Shown here: positions 16,699 to 24,651 of the stretch, piece by piece | How positions within the stretch are numbered: position 1 is the stretch's first letter | How the letters are laid out: each line of letters opens with the position of its first letter | Origin: an uncultured Oscillospiraceae bacterium | GTDB taxonomy: Bacteria; Bacillota; Clostridia; Oscillospirales; Oscillospiraceae | Direction: 5' to 3' | Length of the DNA stretch: 43,142 bases | Assembly: GCA_944382965.1 (NCBI GenBank) | Contig: CALWOA010000019.1 | Span: 1 to 43,142 of the forward strand | Made by a program: the position numbers and the translations under genes | Notes under the pieces: generated by a model | The model's database searches: none | What the model was told of the DNA's origin: nothing | Seen by the model: only the letters and a program-made list of their open reading frames with translations

Positions 16699-18868
16699 GG
16701 TTTTTTCCTCGATAGGTAACCTCTGCGTATTTCTGCTCCCAGGCAATATCCCGGGGGTCCTCCGCAATGGTGTATTCGTTGATCTGGCAGTCGTGGTAAA
16801 GGTCTTCGGCCATTTCCGCAATCACATCCAGCAGCTCCAGATTCTGCGTGTACTTTTCCGGAATGCGGGATGCCCCCAGATAGGCCCCCAAAATGTTGCC
16901 GGTGATGGCGCCGGTGGAATCGCTGTCGCCGCCATGATTCACCGCTGCAATCAATGCTTTGTCAAAGTCATCCTGGTACTTCAGTGCACAGTAGACGGCG
17001 ACTGCCAGCGCTTCATCGCCGCACCAGCCGGGGCCAAGGGCGTGGATGACATCCAGATCCGGTTCGTCTTTCTTTGCAAGATCCATTGCAAGACTGATTT
17101 CCTCCAGGAACCCGGGCAAGTGACTTGCTCCGGGGAAAATCCGGATCATGGCGTCCATGCTGTCTGCCACTGCATCCTCCAGGGAAATGTCTTCACTGTG
17201 GGAAACCAATCGGACAATGTGGGCGAGCATGGCTGCCGGGATGTATCCCATTTCATGGCCGTGGGTCAGGGCTGCTGCATCCGCTGCCACCAGATCGGCT
17301 GCCAGTCCCGCCAAACGGGAGCTACCCAGATACAATCCCACCGGGGCCACCCGCATGACACCGCCGCAGCCTTTGCTGCTGTTGATAGGCTTTTCGATGC
17401 TGCCATGGCACCCGGCGTCAATGGCGCTCATACAGGTGGTGCCTGGTGCCCGCTGGGCATAGAGCCGGGGCACATTCAGCAGCCAGCAGGTATGAAAATC
17501 CTTTGCTGCCGGAAAATCGCAGACCTGGGTTTTGTACCACTCCTGATAAGCCTGGGCGATGTAATCCGGGTAAGAGGCCATAATTCCCCGCAGGCACCCC
17601 CGGGTCTTGCCCACCAGCAAGCCGTTGGCGGTAAACAGGGTCATCTGGGTGTCGTCGGAAATCCGGGCCAGGCCGTCTTGAAGGTGATACTCGGTAATCC
17701 CGGTTTTCCCATACCGGGCAGAGATTGCCCATTCTGTCAGAAATTCCACGGCATACCCCAGCGCGTCCCCGGCGGCTCCGCCAATCAGGCAGCCCAGGAA
17801 TTTATCCTTGTTTTTTGCTGCCGCCTTCTGATCCAGGGCGGTATTCCACTGGCTCTGCCGGTCTGCCCGGCGGATAGTATCCAGGTTTCGAGGTTTTTCT
17901 TCTTTCGTTCGATTATTTTCCATGCAGTAACCCTCCAATCCCTGTACGCAGTCTTCTATGATTTCTTTTCCCGCCAGCAAAGAAATCCATTCCCGAGGAA
18001 TCGCATCATATCCATAGTAAAGTCCAGCCAGTCCTCCGGCAATGGCGGCTGTAGAGTCGGTATCATATCCCATGTTCACACATTTAAGAACACACTCACG
18101 ATAGCTGCCCGTCCTCAGAAGGCACCAAAGAGCTGTTTCCAAAGACTCTACCACATAGCCGCCGCTTCGAATGGATTCTTCTTCCCGCTGGGCAACAAAA
18201 GCAAGAGACTTCCAGACATTTACCCAGGGGGCGAACCGACTGTGACTGCCGTACCACTGCAGCGCCTTTTGAATGCCATCGTATACAGCCATGGGAAGGG
18301 TTTCTCCATCCAGAATATGGCAGGCAATGGAAATGTAGATTCCGCAGGCAGACTGGGCCAGCGGATGCCGGTGGGTCAGTCCGGAGATTTTGTGAATTTC
18401 CTGCATTGCCCTGGAAACATAGGCAACATTTTTCCCATATTTTCCGTACAGGACAAAGGCAGCGGGCAAGATCCGCATCAGAGAACCGTTCCCATTTTCT
18501 TCCAGCTTGTTGCTGCCGCACAGAGCGGGTGTAACACCCTTCTGATATCTGTGAATTGCTTTGGCGCAGGTGTGGCCAAAGTCAAAACAGTTCCCTCCGG
18601 GGGTATAGGCTCCGTCTACAAACCACTGGCGAAACCGCTCCATAATATCATGGGTATGAAAATATCCCGTCTGGGCAATGCTCTTTGTCAAACAAAGGGT
18701 CATGCTACTGTCATCGGACCAAAACCCTACACCCTGTCCGCGGATACCGCCGTCTGACATTCCGGTGATAGGATGTGTCCTCAGGTCTTCCCGGGTACGG
18801 CACTCTGCAGGGACTCCTAATGCGTCCGCTACGCACAAGCCATATATTCCATCGCGTATTTTTGTCAT
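16691..18868 (-). CDS. Double ADP-ribosylglycohydrolase (two DraG-like domains)
   Basis: The 725-residue protein contains two complete DraG/ARH domains. The first (about 1-310) has SDDSSMTL near residue 51 and GYDTDSTAAIAGG near 278. The second (about 350-700) has GGAAGDALGY, SDDTQMTL near 404 and GGDSDSTGAITGN near 650. These aspartates bind the two metal ions that remove ADP-ribose from Arg or other acceptors. Both halves seem catalytically intact, unlike many fused paralogues. A polar linker joins them. It starts with AAGGAG and overlaps the DUF1810 gene by 4 nt. Confidence 0.92.
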   Translation of the reverse strand: MTKIRDGIYGLCVADALGVPAECRTREDLRTHPITGMSDGGIRGQGVGFWSDDSSMTLCLTKSIAQTGYFHTHDIMERFRQWFVDGAYTPGGNCFDFGHTCAKAIHRYQKGVTPALCGSNKLEENGNGSLMRILPAAFVLYGKYGKNVAYVSRAMQEIHKISGLTHRHPLAQSACGIYISIACHILDGETLPMAVYDGIQKALQWYGSHSRFAPWVNVWKSLAFVAQREEESIRSGGYVVESLETALWCLLRTGSYRECVLKCVNMGYDTDSTAAIAGGLAGLYYGYDAIPREWISLLAGKEIIEDCVQGLEGYCMENNRTKEEKPRNLDTIRRADRQSQWNTALDQKAAAKNKDKFLGCLIGGAAGDALGYAVEFLTEWAISARYGKTGITEYHLQDGLARISDDTQMTLFTANGLLVGKTRGCLRGIMASYPDYIAQAYQEWYKTQVCDFPAAKDFHTCWLLNVPRLYAQRAPGTTCMSAIDAGCHGSIEKPINSSKGCGGVMRVAPVGLYLGSSRLAGLAADLVAADAAALTHGHEMGYIPAAMLAHIVRLVSHSEDISLEDAVADSMDAMIRIFPGASHLPGFLEEISLAMDLAKKDEPDLDVIHALGPGWCGDEALAVAVYCALKYQDDFDKALIAAVNHGGDSDSTGAITGNILGAYLGASRIPEKYTQNLELLDVIAEMAEDLYHDCQINEYTIAEDPRDIAWEQKYAEVTYRGKNHD

Positions 18869-19299
18869 GGAATCTCCTTCGCCAAAATCTCCAAGGTCAA
18901 CGGGGCCCGATTTCCACCGTAGAATTTTTCCAGAACGGCTGCAAATTCCCGATGCTCCGGTACCGCTGCCTCAAACAAGGTCATACAAGAACGGAGTTTC
19001 AGATCATCCGGTGTTCCCAGAATCCGGGTAGGGTTATCCTCTTTCAGATCCAGCAAAGCCCGGGTGATGGTGAGCAGGTTCTGTCCCAAAATCGGATGTG
19101 CGAGGAATGTTTTGGCGGCATCCAGGTCAGGAATCCCAAAATATTCCGCAGTATAGCTCCGGCCCAGCCCTCGCAGCTGGGGGAAAATGTACCAAATCCA
19201 GTGGGTGCGCTTTCTCCCAGTCTGAATTTCTGCCAATGCTGTGGCAAAATCCCGGTGGTGGGCCTCTTCAAATCGGGTTAAGTCAAAGGTTTCCATCAT
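18865..19299 (-). CDS. DUF1810 family protein
   Basis: The 144-residue protein matches the DUF1810 family: RFEEAHHRDFATAL at the N-terminus, HWIWYIFPQLRGLG, then HPILGQNLL and SCMTLFEAA. The biochemical role is not established. Members are frequent beside macro and ADP-ribosylglycohydrolase genes. It overlaps the ADP-ribosylglycohydrolase gene by 4 nt, so the two are translationally coupled. A related C-terminal domain recurs in the last gene of the operon. Confidence 0.9.
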   Translation of the reverse strand: MMETFDLTRFEEAHHRDFATALAEIQTGRKRTHWIWYIFPQLRGLGRSYTAEYFGIPDLDAAKTFLAHPILGQNLLTITRALLDLKEDNPTRILGTPDDLKLRSCMTLFEAAVPEHREFAAVLEKFYGGNRAPLTLEILAKEIP

Positions 19300-19307
19300 T
19301 CAGCACC

Positions 19308-19775
19308 TCACAAATAGCCGCTGTTTCCTTGATAGGAATATTGGTCGGAGTTTAAAATCAGCAGAAACACTGGTTCCAGCAGGAACAGCCCCCAGCAAAA
19401 GCCAATTCCTCGTCCAAAAGCATTGGCCAGGTGCTTCATGGCAAAGAAACGTACCGCCAGCCCCCACAGAATACACCCCATATCCGGCAGGAGCATCAGC
19501 AGCAACCAAGTCTCTGGATCGAACCAAAGCAAATTCAACGCCATCAATGCCAGAAATCTTCCACCCCAAGCAAATACCAGCACCCAGAACCATGTGGTAT
19601 TCCAGGTCAGACGGTATTGCACATAGGTGCTGTATAAGGGAATCAGCCCCTTCCACCCGGGAATTCCCGCCCGTCGAAAGATGCCATATCGCCCGATTGC
19701 CTGAAAGACAAAGGAAAGGATCAGCAGCATCAGGCTGCAGAGCTGTACAGTGCTTGTCCATGCTTCTGAGAACAT
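19308..19775 (-). CDS. DUF5684-like membrane protein, copy 2
   Basis: The 155-residue integral membrane protein has about four hydrophobic segments and the signature GIPGWKGLIPLYSTYVQY between the first two. ATG 19775 has a full AAGGAGGTG site, and an upstream ATG would overlap the previous gene. It is a paralogue of the protein encoded just upstream (19777-20268), sharing the WKGxIPLY loop and a RAMKHL-type segment near the C-terminus. The role is unknown; it may form a hetero-oligomer with its twin. Confidence 0.82.
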   Translation of the reverse strand: MFSEAWTSTVQLCSLMLLILSFVFQAIGRYGIFRRAGIPGWKGLIPLYSTYVQYRLTWNTTWFWVLVFAWGGRFLALMALNLLWFDPETWLLLMLLPDMGCILWGLAVRFFAMKHLANAFGRGIGFCWGLFLLEPVFLLILNSDQYSYQGNSGYL

Positions 19776-19776
19776 A

Positions 19777-20268
19777 TCAGGCACCTCCTTGTGAATCAGA
19801 TGCAGCATGTTGGGCAGGCTGTGTAAAGCCCAGTCCCAAATGCGGGAAGAAAATTGGCGGCAGCAGTGTCAGCCCTACCGCATAACCCCAGCCCCGGCAG
19901 AAGCAGGCAGAAAGATGTTTCATGGCACGCAGGTGCACCAGAAGCCCTGCCAGGAAAAAAATCAGTTCCAAACTGGTCAGAGTGAACATCATGACGGTGC
20001 TTTCGGGGCTGATATCGTCATACAGAAAAGAGAGATCCGAAAACATAGCCATTCCCAGAAACGCCCAATTCATCAGCCGGCCGCAGCAGCCCATCAGCGC
20101 AAGAAAGAACATCTCCGGCTTCCAAATTTTTTGGTACAGCAGATATCCACCATATAACGGAATCCAGCCTTTCCATCTGGAGATTCCTATTTTTTCAAAA
20201 ACCTTGCTTCGTCCCCAAAGAGTTAGCATCAATATCCCCAGCAGGGAGAGAAAAATTCCGGTTTTCAT
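19777..20268 (-). CDS. DUF5684-like membrane protein, copy 1
   Basis: The 163-residue membrane protein begins with a signal-anchor helix followed by ISRWKGWIPLYGGYLLYQ, a second helix, a longer polar loop and two further hydrophobic stretches. Its gene overlaps the EcsC gene by 4 nt (ATGA) and abuts its paralogue by one base. Tandem duplication within the operon is the simplest origin. No enzymatic motif is visible. Confidence 0.82.
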   Translation of the reverse strand: MKTGIFLSLLGILMLTLWGRSKVFEKIGISRWKGWIPLYGGYLLYQKIWKPEMFFLALMGCCGRLMNWAFLGMAMFSDLSFLYDDISPESTVMMFTLTSLELIFFLAGLLVHLRAMKHLSACFCRGWGYAVGLTLLPPIFFPHLGLGFTQPAQHAASDSQGGA

Positions 20269-21074
20269 TCTGTTCCACCCTCCAGCAGCCGCAGCAAGTA
20301 CCGTTTCCGGTATTTCAGCTGCACATATTTCATGACCTTGTGGTAATATACCGGGTTGGCAGCGCCGCCCAGAATTCCTACCACCGGCAAACCCTGGATA
20401 AATTTCAGCAGCAGCATATCCACGGCAAAAACGGAAGCTGTCTGCCTGATCTGCTGCTTTAGATCTTCCTGGGTGATGCCTACGGTTTCCAGAGTGAGCA
20501 TTTCCTCAACCTGGGCGTTTCCTTCTGTCCAGGCATCCCCAGAGGACAGGGAAGTGGACAACATTTTCAAAATCCACATTTGTTCCTGGGGCGTGTCATA
20601 TGCAAATCCGTAGGCAAGGGCCGTTTCGTAAACGCCCTTGAGCAGAGTCCCCAGAAAGAGAACAATATCCGGCATCCCGATCCCCAATACTCCCAGGCCA
20701 ATGCCCTCTGCCGTAGTCACAGCCAGATTGCGCAAGCTCCTTTGCCGGGCACTGGATTGGAGCCGGCGCAGTTCTTTTTTTCCGCCTTTTCGCTGAACCG
20801 CAAAGTCCCGGATGGCATGATCCGCTTCCAGATCCGATTTGTTGTATGTCTTTTCAATGATCCCACGGCCTTGCCGAAAAACCAAGGAAAATCCTTTGGC
20901 AAAAGCCGCTTCCAGTCCGGTATAAACCTTTTCCGGAATCCGGCTTTCCAGTTCCTGCTTCCAACCGGCAGGCTTTGTTTTCCGGGTCGCCTGAGCCAGA
21001 TTACTTTCTTCTTTTTCAATGCGGAGCAGTTCTTTGCAGATGGCCTTTTCTTTTCTGAGCTGTTCACGGTTCAT
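20265..21074 (-). CDS. EcsC-family protein
   Basis: The 269-residue protein matches the EcsC family: an N-terminal charged helical region, then AEGIGLGVLGIGMPDIVLFLGTLLKGVYE in the middle (quoted here by its first and last parts around residues 125-155), and a hydrophobic C-terminal helix. EcsC proteins are linked to ABC exporters and to membrane-associated defence or stress islands, with unknown activity. The gene has AAGGGAG before the ATG and overlaps the next membrane protein gene by 4 nt. Confidence 0.85.
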   Translation of the reverse strand: MNREQLRKEKAICKELLRIEKEESNLAQATRKTKPAGWKQELESRIPEKVYTGLEAAFAKGFSLVFRQGRGIIEKTYNKSDLEADHAIRDFAVQRKGGKKELRRLQSSARQRSLRNLAVTTAEGIGLGVLGIGMPDIVLFLGTLLKGVYETALAYGFAYDTPQEQMWILKMLSTSLSSGDAWTEGNAQVEEMLTLETVGITQEDLKQQIRQTASVFAVDMLLLKFIQGLPVVGILGGAANPVYYHKVMKYVQLKYRKRYLLRLLEGGTE

Positions 21075-21111
21075 AAGATATCTCCCTTATATATAGCAAT
21101 GGGGAGCAATC

Positions 21112-21543
21112 TTAGAAGCACTTCTGCTCCAATATGGATGCGATTTCTTTCGCCTTAGGGAAGCTGTACAGGGTGCAGGAGCCTGGATGGGAAACGATTT
21201 TGATATGCTCCACATTTTCAATAGAGGAAACCTTGTCTCCGGTATAGTTCATAAATTTGAGTTTTTGAATGTCATTGTATGCAGCGTGGAACACCAGCTC
21301 CCCCTTTTTAAGGTAGTAAATCCCGGCATTAGACATTGCAAAGGCATCGTTTGTTCTTCTTCCACTGTCAACCAGTATTAACTCCTCACCTGGCGCAAGC
21401 ACATTCTTTATACTATTTCTACTTTGGTCAATGTCAGCGGAATAACGCTCGTTTTTGACATAGTTCGAGTTGAGGCTACGGGAAACAAAAGCGCCGATTG
21501 AACCAATGGCCACAATGAAAAATACCACCAAAATAGGGCTCAT
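21112..21543 (-). CDS. Membrane-anchored PH-like-domain protein
   Basis: The 143-residue protein has one N-terminal membrane helix (about residues 3-20) and a soluble C-terminal domain of beta strands and a closing helix (SNAGIYYLKKGELVFHAAY, then FPKAKEIASILEQK), resembling small bacterial PH-like domains. The family is not firmly identified. AAGGAGG lies 10 nt before the ATG. The 123-bp gap upstream holds nothing recognisable. Confidence 0.7.
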   Translation of the reverse strand: MSPILVVFFIVAIGSIGAFVSRSLNSNYVKNERYSADIDQSRNSIKNVLAPGEELILVDSGRRTNDAFAMSNAGIYYLKKGELVFHAAYNDIQKLKFMNYTGDKVSSIENVEHIKIVSHPGSCTLYSFPKAKEIASILEQKCF

Positions 21544-21666
21544 AGTTATTATCCTCCTTATTTATCAACGTCAACATTTTTTTCCAGTCTATGTATGTCT
21601 GGTAATGGATCACCACACCCTTTTTCCTATACATACGGATGGATGTGTCTTCCCGCCGGAAATACG

Positions 21667-21972
21667 CTATTTTGTGCAATCTCTGCGTAATGCCGCATCT
21701 CTTTTTGCTTCGTAGTACATTTTTAATTTCTTATTATATAAATTCCCAGCAAAAACGCCGAGAACTGCTCCTAAAAATACCATGATTGCAGATACCGTCC
21801 CGCTATTAAACAGCACAGAAATCCCACTTATGACCATCCAGACGACCATAAATATCATCACGCTGTTCTCAAACTTCCTTGCCTGATGAATCGCCAGCTT
21901 TCGGCTGTATTCTGTTGCCTCTTCTGAATTTTGGTATTTTACATAATATATTGGCATCTTAATACTTGCCAT
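21667..21972 (-). CDS. Small two-helix membrane protein
   Basis: The 101-residue protein has a polar N-terminal helix, two hydrophobic helices (VMIFMVVWMVISGISVLF and MVFLGAVLGVFAGNLY) and a basic tail. This suggests a hairpin in the membrane with both ends in the cytoplasm. ATG 21972 with GAAAGGG 8 nt upstream is preferred over a GTG three codons earlier. It is not recognised. Its gene lies between a repeat-domain protein and a PH-like protein in the operon. Confidence 0.7.
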   Translation of the reverse strand: MASIKMPIYYVKYQNSEEATEYSRKLAIHQARKFENSVMIFMVVWMVISGISVLFNSGTVSAIMVFLGAVLGVFAGNLYNKKLKMYYEAKRDAALRRDCTK

Positions 21973-21988
21973 ATCAGTCACCCTTTCA

Positions 21989-22585
21989 TCATGTCTCTAC
22001 ATTCAAGTCTGCCAGTTCCAGGCGGATGTTTCGATTTGCTGCCGCCTGCATGGCAAAACGGAGAATCTGATCCTGGCCCTTGTTGATCAAGTAGGCTGCA
22101 ATGTCGTCTTTTGCCTTCTGGGGCAGAAAGCCTAGAAGGATATTCGGACTGCCTGCCGGAATTTTCCCCAGAATACTTGCCATGTTGTCATGCTCTTCAG
22201 CCAGTTTATCCTGAATCAAAGGCAGAATTTTTTGAACCAAACTTCCGTAATCAATATCCAGAATAACCAGCTCCACCGCCAGATCAGAAGCGACTGCAAG
22301 ATTCTGGATGGTCAGGCCGATCCGTTGCTCCTGGAGAAACTGGGTGGCATATGCAAGAATCTTTTCTTTATTTTCCTGAACTAGCAGGAAAACAATTTCG
22401 TTTTTCTCTTGCTGAGGGATGGCGTCGAACAGAGAATAGACCACATCCTCCGGCAAATGCGCAATGGCTCTGAGCAGCTTGTTCATGGCCGTATCTTCCG
22501 CAGGAAGCTTTTCCGCCATAACAGGAAAGGCCTGGACGGCCACATCTCCGTAGTGGATGTCCTGAATATTCATGGTGATTTTCAT
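21989..22585 (-). CDS. Unknown protein with two internal repeats
   Basis: The 198-residue protein consists of two copies of a unit of about 95 residues. Each starts with a strand ending DIxYG, continues with a helix (VMAEKL or IQDKLAEE), a proline-containing turn, an acidic helix and a closing strand (IGLTIQNLAV or IRLELADLNV). No enzymatic motif is visible. It may be a small scaffold. GAAAGGAGA precedes the ATG. The operon position is downstream of the SpoT-like hydrolase. Confidence 0.72.
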   Translation of the reverse strand: MKITMNIQDIHYGDVAVQAFPVMAEKLPAEDTAMNKLLRAIAHLPEDVVYSLFDAIPQQEKNEIVFLLVQENKEKILAYATQFLQEQRIGLTIQNLAVASDLAVELVILDIDYGSLVQKILPLIQDKLAEEHDNMASILGKIPAGSPNILLGFLPQKAKDDIAAYLINKGQDQILRFAMQAAANRNIRLELADLNVET

Positions 22586-22617
22586 ATGTTTCTCTCCTTT
22601 TCTTTCTGGATATGCTG

Positions 22618-23298
22618 TCATTTCTGGCCTTGGGAAACCCGCGCCAGCATTGCCGCCATGCTGTCATTCAGAGCGGTGATGCTGCTTTTGAGGATGCTGA
22701 AAGCGTTGGCGTACTGGGGATAATACTTTTTGCAGTAGGATGCCATGGGAATCAGGAACAGCTTGGTCTCCCGCAGATATTTCGCCATTTTGGCATCGGT
22801 AAAAGTGTAAAGACTTCCGCTGTTGTGCAGCCGGTCTGTCAGCTTAATCAGGGCAGCCCGAGGATTTTTCTCAATTTTCTGGAAATAGGCCGCCAGTTCC
22901 TGGTCGTTCAAACCAGAGCGCTTGCTGAGCAGAGAGATGGTCTCCACCACCTCCGGAGCAATGCCGTACTCCTGGATCAGACTCTTTCCGCCCTCGGTCA
23001 GCTGGTCGCCGCAGTCCTCCAGCACGTCATGGAGAATGGCAGAAGCCAGAGTCACATCGTCGTCGATGCCATAGCTGATCAGGGTGGAGCAGACTTTCAG
23101 AGGATGGGTAAAATAGGGTTCCCCGCTCTTGCGGTACTGTCCATCATGGAGCTTTCGGGCTACCGGAAGGGCCAGCATGGTCTGAGAGAGTTCCTTGCCC
23201 ATGGCATATCCTTTGATGAACATATAGGGCTTGATGTAGTGAATCGTATCCTGCTCACAGTAATCATCATTCATCAGAAACAATACATTCTCTGCCAT
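22618..23298 (-). CDS. SpoT/MESH1-like HD hydrolase
   Basis: The 226-residue HD-domain protein resembles the hydrolase half of RelA/SpoT: an RKSGEPYFTHPL block, the metal-binding ILHDVLED, and a LIKLTDRLHN block. No synthetase, TGS or ACT domain follows, so it is a small stand-alone hydrolase as in MESH1. The likely substrate is (p)ppGpp or a related 3'-phosphorylated nucleotide. ATG 23298 with AAGGAGAGG is the natural start; longer starts add unrelated residues. Confidence 0.87.
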   Translation of the reverse strand: MAENVLFLMNDDYCEQDTIHYIKPYMFIKGYAMGKELSQTMLALPVARKLHDGQYRKSGEPYFTHPLKVCSTLISYGIDDDVTLASAILHDVLEDCGDQLTEGGKSLIQEYGIAPEVVETISLLSKRSGLNDQELAAYFQKIEKNPRAALIKLTDRLHNSGSLYTFTDAKMAKYLRETKLFLIPMASYCKKYYPQYANAFSILKSSITALNDSMAAMLARVSQGQK

Positions 23299-23383
23299 TT
23301 GAAATCCTCTCCTTAATTTGGATGGCATTAGAATAACACCGGCATTTTGCCCCGTTGCTTTTTCTGTCCAAGGCTGAAAACAA

Positions 23384-23423
23384 ATTTCCCACCACACTCC
23401 ATATGGGGGATGCGGCGGGAAAT
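23384..23423 (-). promoter_or_regulatory. Inverted repeat between lipoprotein and hydrolase genes
   Basis: Ten bases (ATTTCCCGCC in mRNA sense) pair with GGTGGGAAAT with one G-U pair, around a 20-nt loop. The structure sits in the 156-bp gap between the lipoprotein gene and the SpoT-like gene and may protect or process the long mRNA. No U tract follows, so it is not a classic terminator. Confidence 0.35.
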
Positions 23424-23454
23424 GGGATAATTCCGAGCAAAAGGATATTCACAC

Positions 23455-24651
23455 TTAAGATTTTGCCGTCATGGCAATCAGATACAGTTCCGGAATCAGG
23501 CAGGCAATCGGGTCGCTCATATACAGAACCGTCTCGTCCTCCGTCCACTCTACAATCAAGGAGACATTCTCTTCCAGAAGGACAACCTGGTAAGCCCCGT
23601 TCTCTTCTTTCCAACCTGCCGAAGGGGAAAATCCGTAAGAGGCCAGAGTTTGGGCATACTGCGCCACCTCGTCCTGCGTTGCCGAGGCGGATACATAATA
23701 GCCGGAGGGAGCAGAAAAAATCTCCTGACCAGCCTGGATTGTCTCTTGATCATTGTTGCCCGGATTGGTAATCCGGTAGGTACAGACATAGCTGTCCAGC
23801 ATCCAGTTGGGCATTGGGATGTAGCAGGAGACATCCTCAATGGTGTGCAGCGCCTGAATCAGATAGGTTAGGTCCTTCGTGTCCAAGGCTTCCTGTACCA
23901 GCTGCAAGGTATATTCCGATGTGCCGACACATGCACTCATTTGAGTCAGGCGTTCCTCATATTGGTTCAGAATGGCATTCCCCTGCTCCAGCAGCGCATC
24001 TGGGCTCTCCTCCCACTCGCCAGTCATCAGCGAAAGCGTGGGATATTGTTCCAGAAAATTGTTCCACAGTTCGGCTTTTTCCAGCTGCAGCAGCAGATAG
24101 TTGGTAGACAGACTGTAATACTGAGCTAGGTCCTCCAGGCCGCTGCGGCATGCCTCGCTCCAAGTGGACAAGCTCTCCCAGGATGCCTGAAGGAATACAT
24201 CATGGTTCAGCAGGGCATCCAAAGATGCAAGGGTACCTAACTCCTGTCCCAGTGCAGTGGGGAGATTCAGATACTCTGCCTGGACAAGATCTGCTTCAAT
24301 TCCGTCGCCGATCAGGCTGTTGCACTGTTCCTGTGTTAGCGTAAACTCCGGCAGACAATAATCCTGCAGGTATGCCGCTGCCGCATTGCAGGCTGCTCGG
24401 GCCTTCAGTAGACTTTCCCACTGATTGTCTGCCAGGCAGGCGTCCACATAGTCCAGCACCCAGTGCATCCGGGAATAAATATCTTCCTTTGCCGTTAAGT
24501 ATTGGGTCCAATGATCCAGCAGGAGCTGCTTCTCATTCTCCAATGCATTTGCATCGGCGGTGGATGCGGCGTTCGCCTCTTTGGATGCACAGCCAGTGCA
24601 AAGGCTCAGGGCCAGCACCAGAACCATTATCAAGCATAATCCTCGTTTCAT
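23455..24651 (-). CDS. Lipoprotein, partner of the kinase-NACHT protein
   Basis: The 398-residue lipoprotein has a signal peptide and lipobox ending LCTGC, with Cys at 21. The mature part has an all-helical half (about 40-265) and a smaller beta/alpha domain at the C-terminus. The first half shows an IYxRxxxxxDY.....W pattern resembling the ectodomain of the kinase encoded immediately upstream, and the two genes overlap by 4 nt. It is therefore probably an outside-facing partner or sensor for that kinase. No enzymatic motif is seen. Confidence 0.82.
   Translation of the reverse strand: MKRGLCLIMVLVLALSLCTGCASKEANAASTADANALENEKQLLLDHWTQYLTAKEDIYSRMHWVLDYVDACLADNQWESLLKARAACNAAAAYLQDYCLPEFTLTQEQCNSLIGDGIEADLVQAEYLNLPTALGQELGTLASLDALLNHDVFLQASWESLSTWSEACRSGLEDLAQYYSLSTNYLLLQLEKAELWNNFLEQYPTLSLMTGEWEESPDALLEQGNAILNQYEERLTQMSACVGTSEYTLQLVQEALDTKDLTYLIQALHTIEDVSCYIPMPNWMLDSYVCTYRITNPGNNDQETIQAGQEIFSAPSGYYVSASATQDEVAQYAQTLASYGFSPSAGWKEENGAYQVVLLEENVSLIVEWTEDETVLYMSDPIACLIPELYLIAMTAKS

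Noticed and set aside
16697-18757. 686-codon open frame on the plus strand
   Set aside because: It is antisense to the ADP-ribosylglycohydrolase gene, which has two complete motif sets and a good ribosome site. The antisense product has no recognisable motif.
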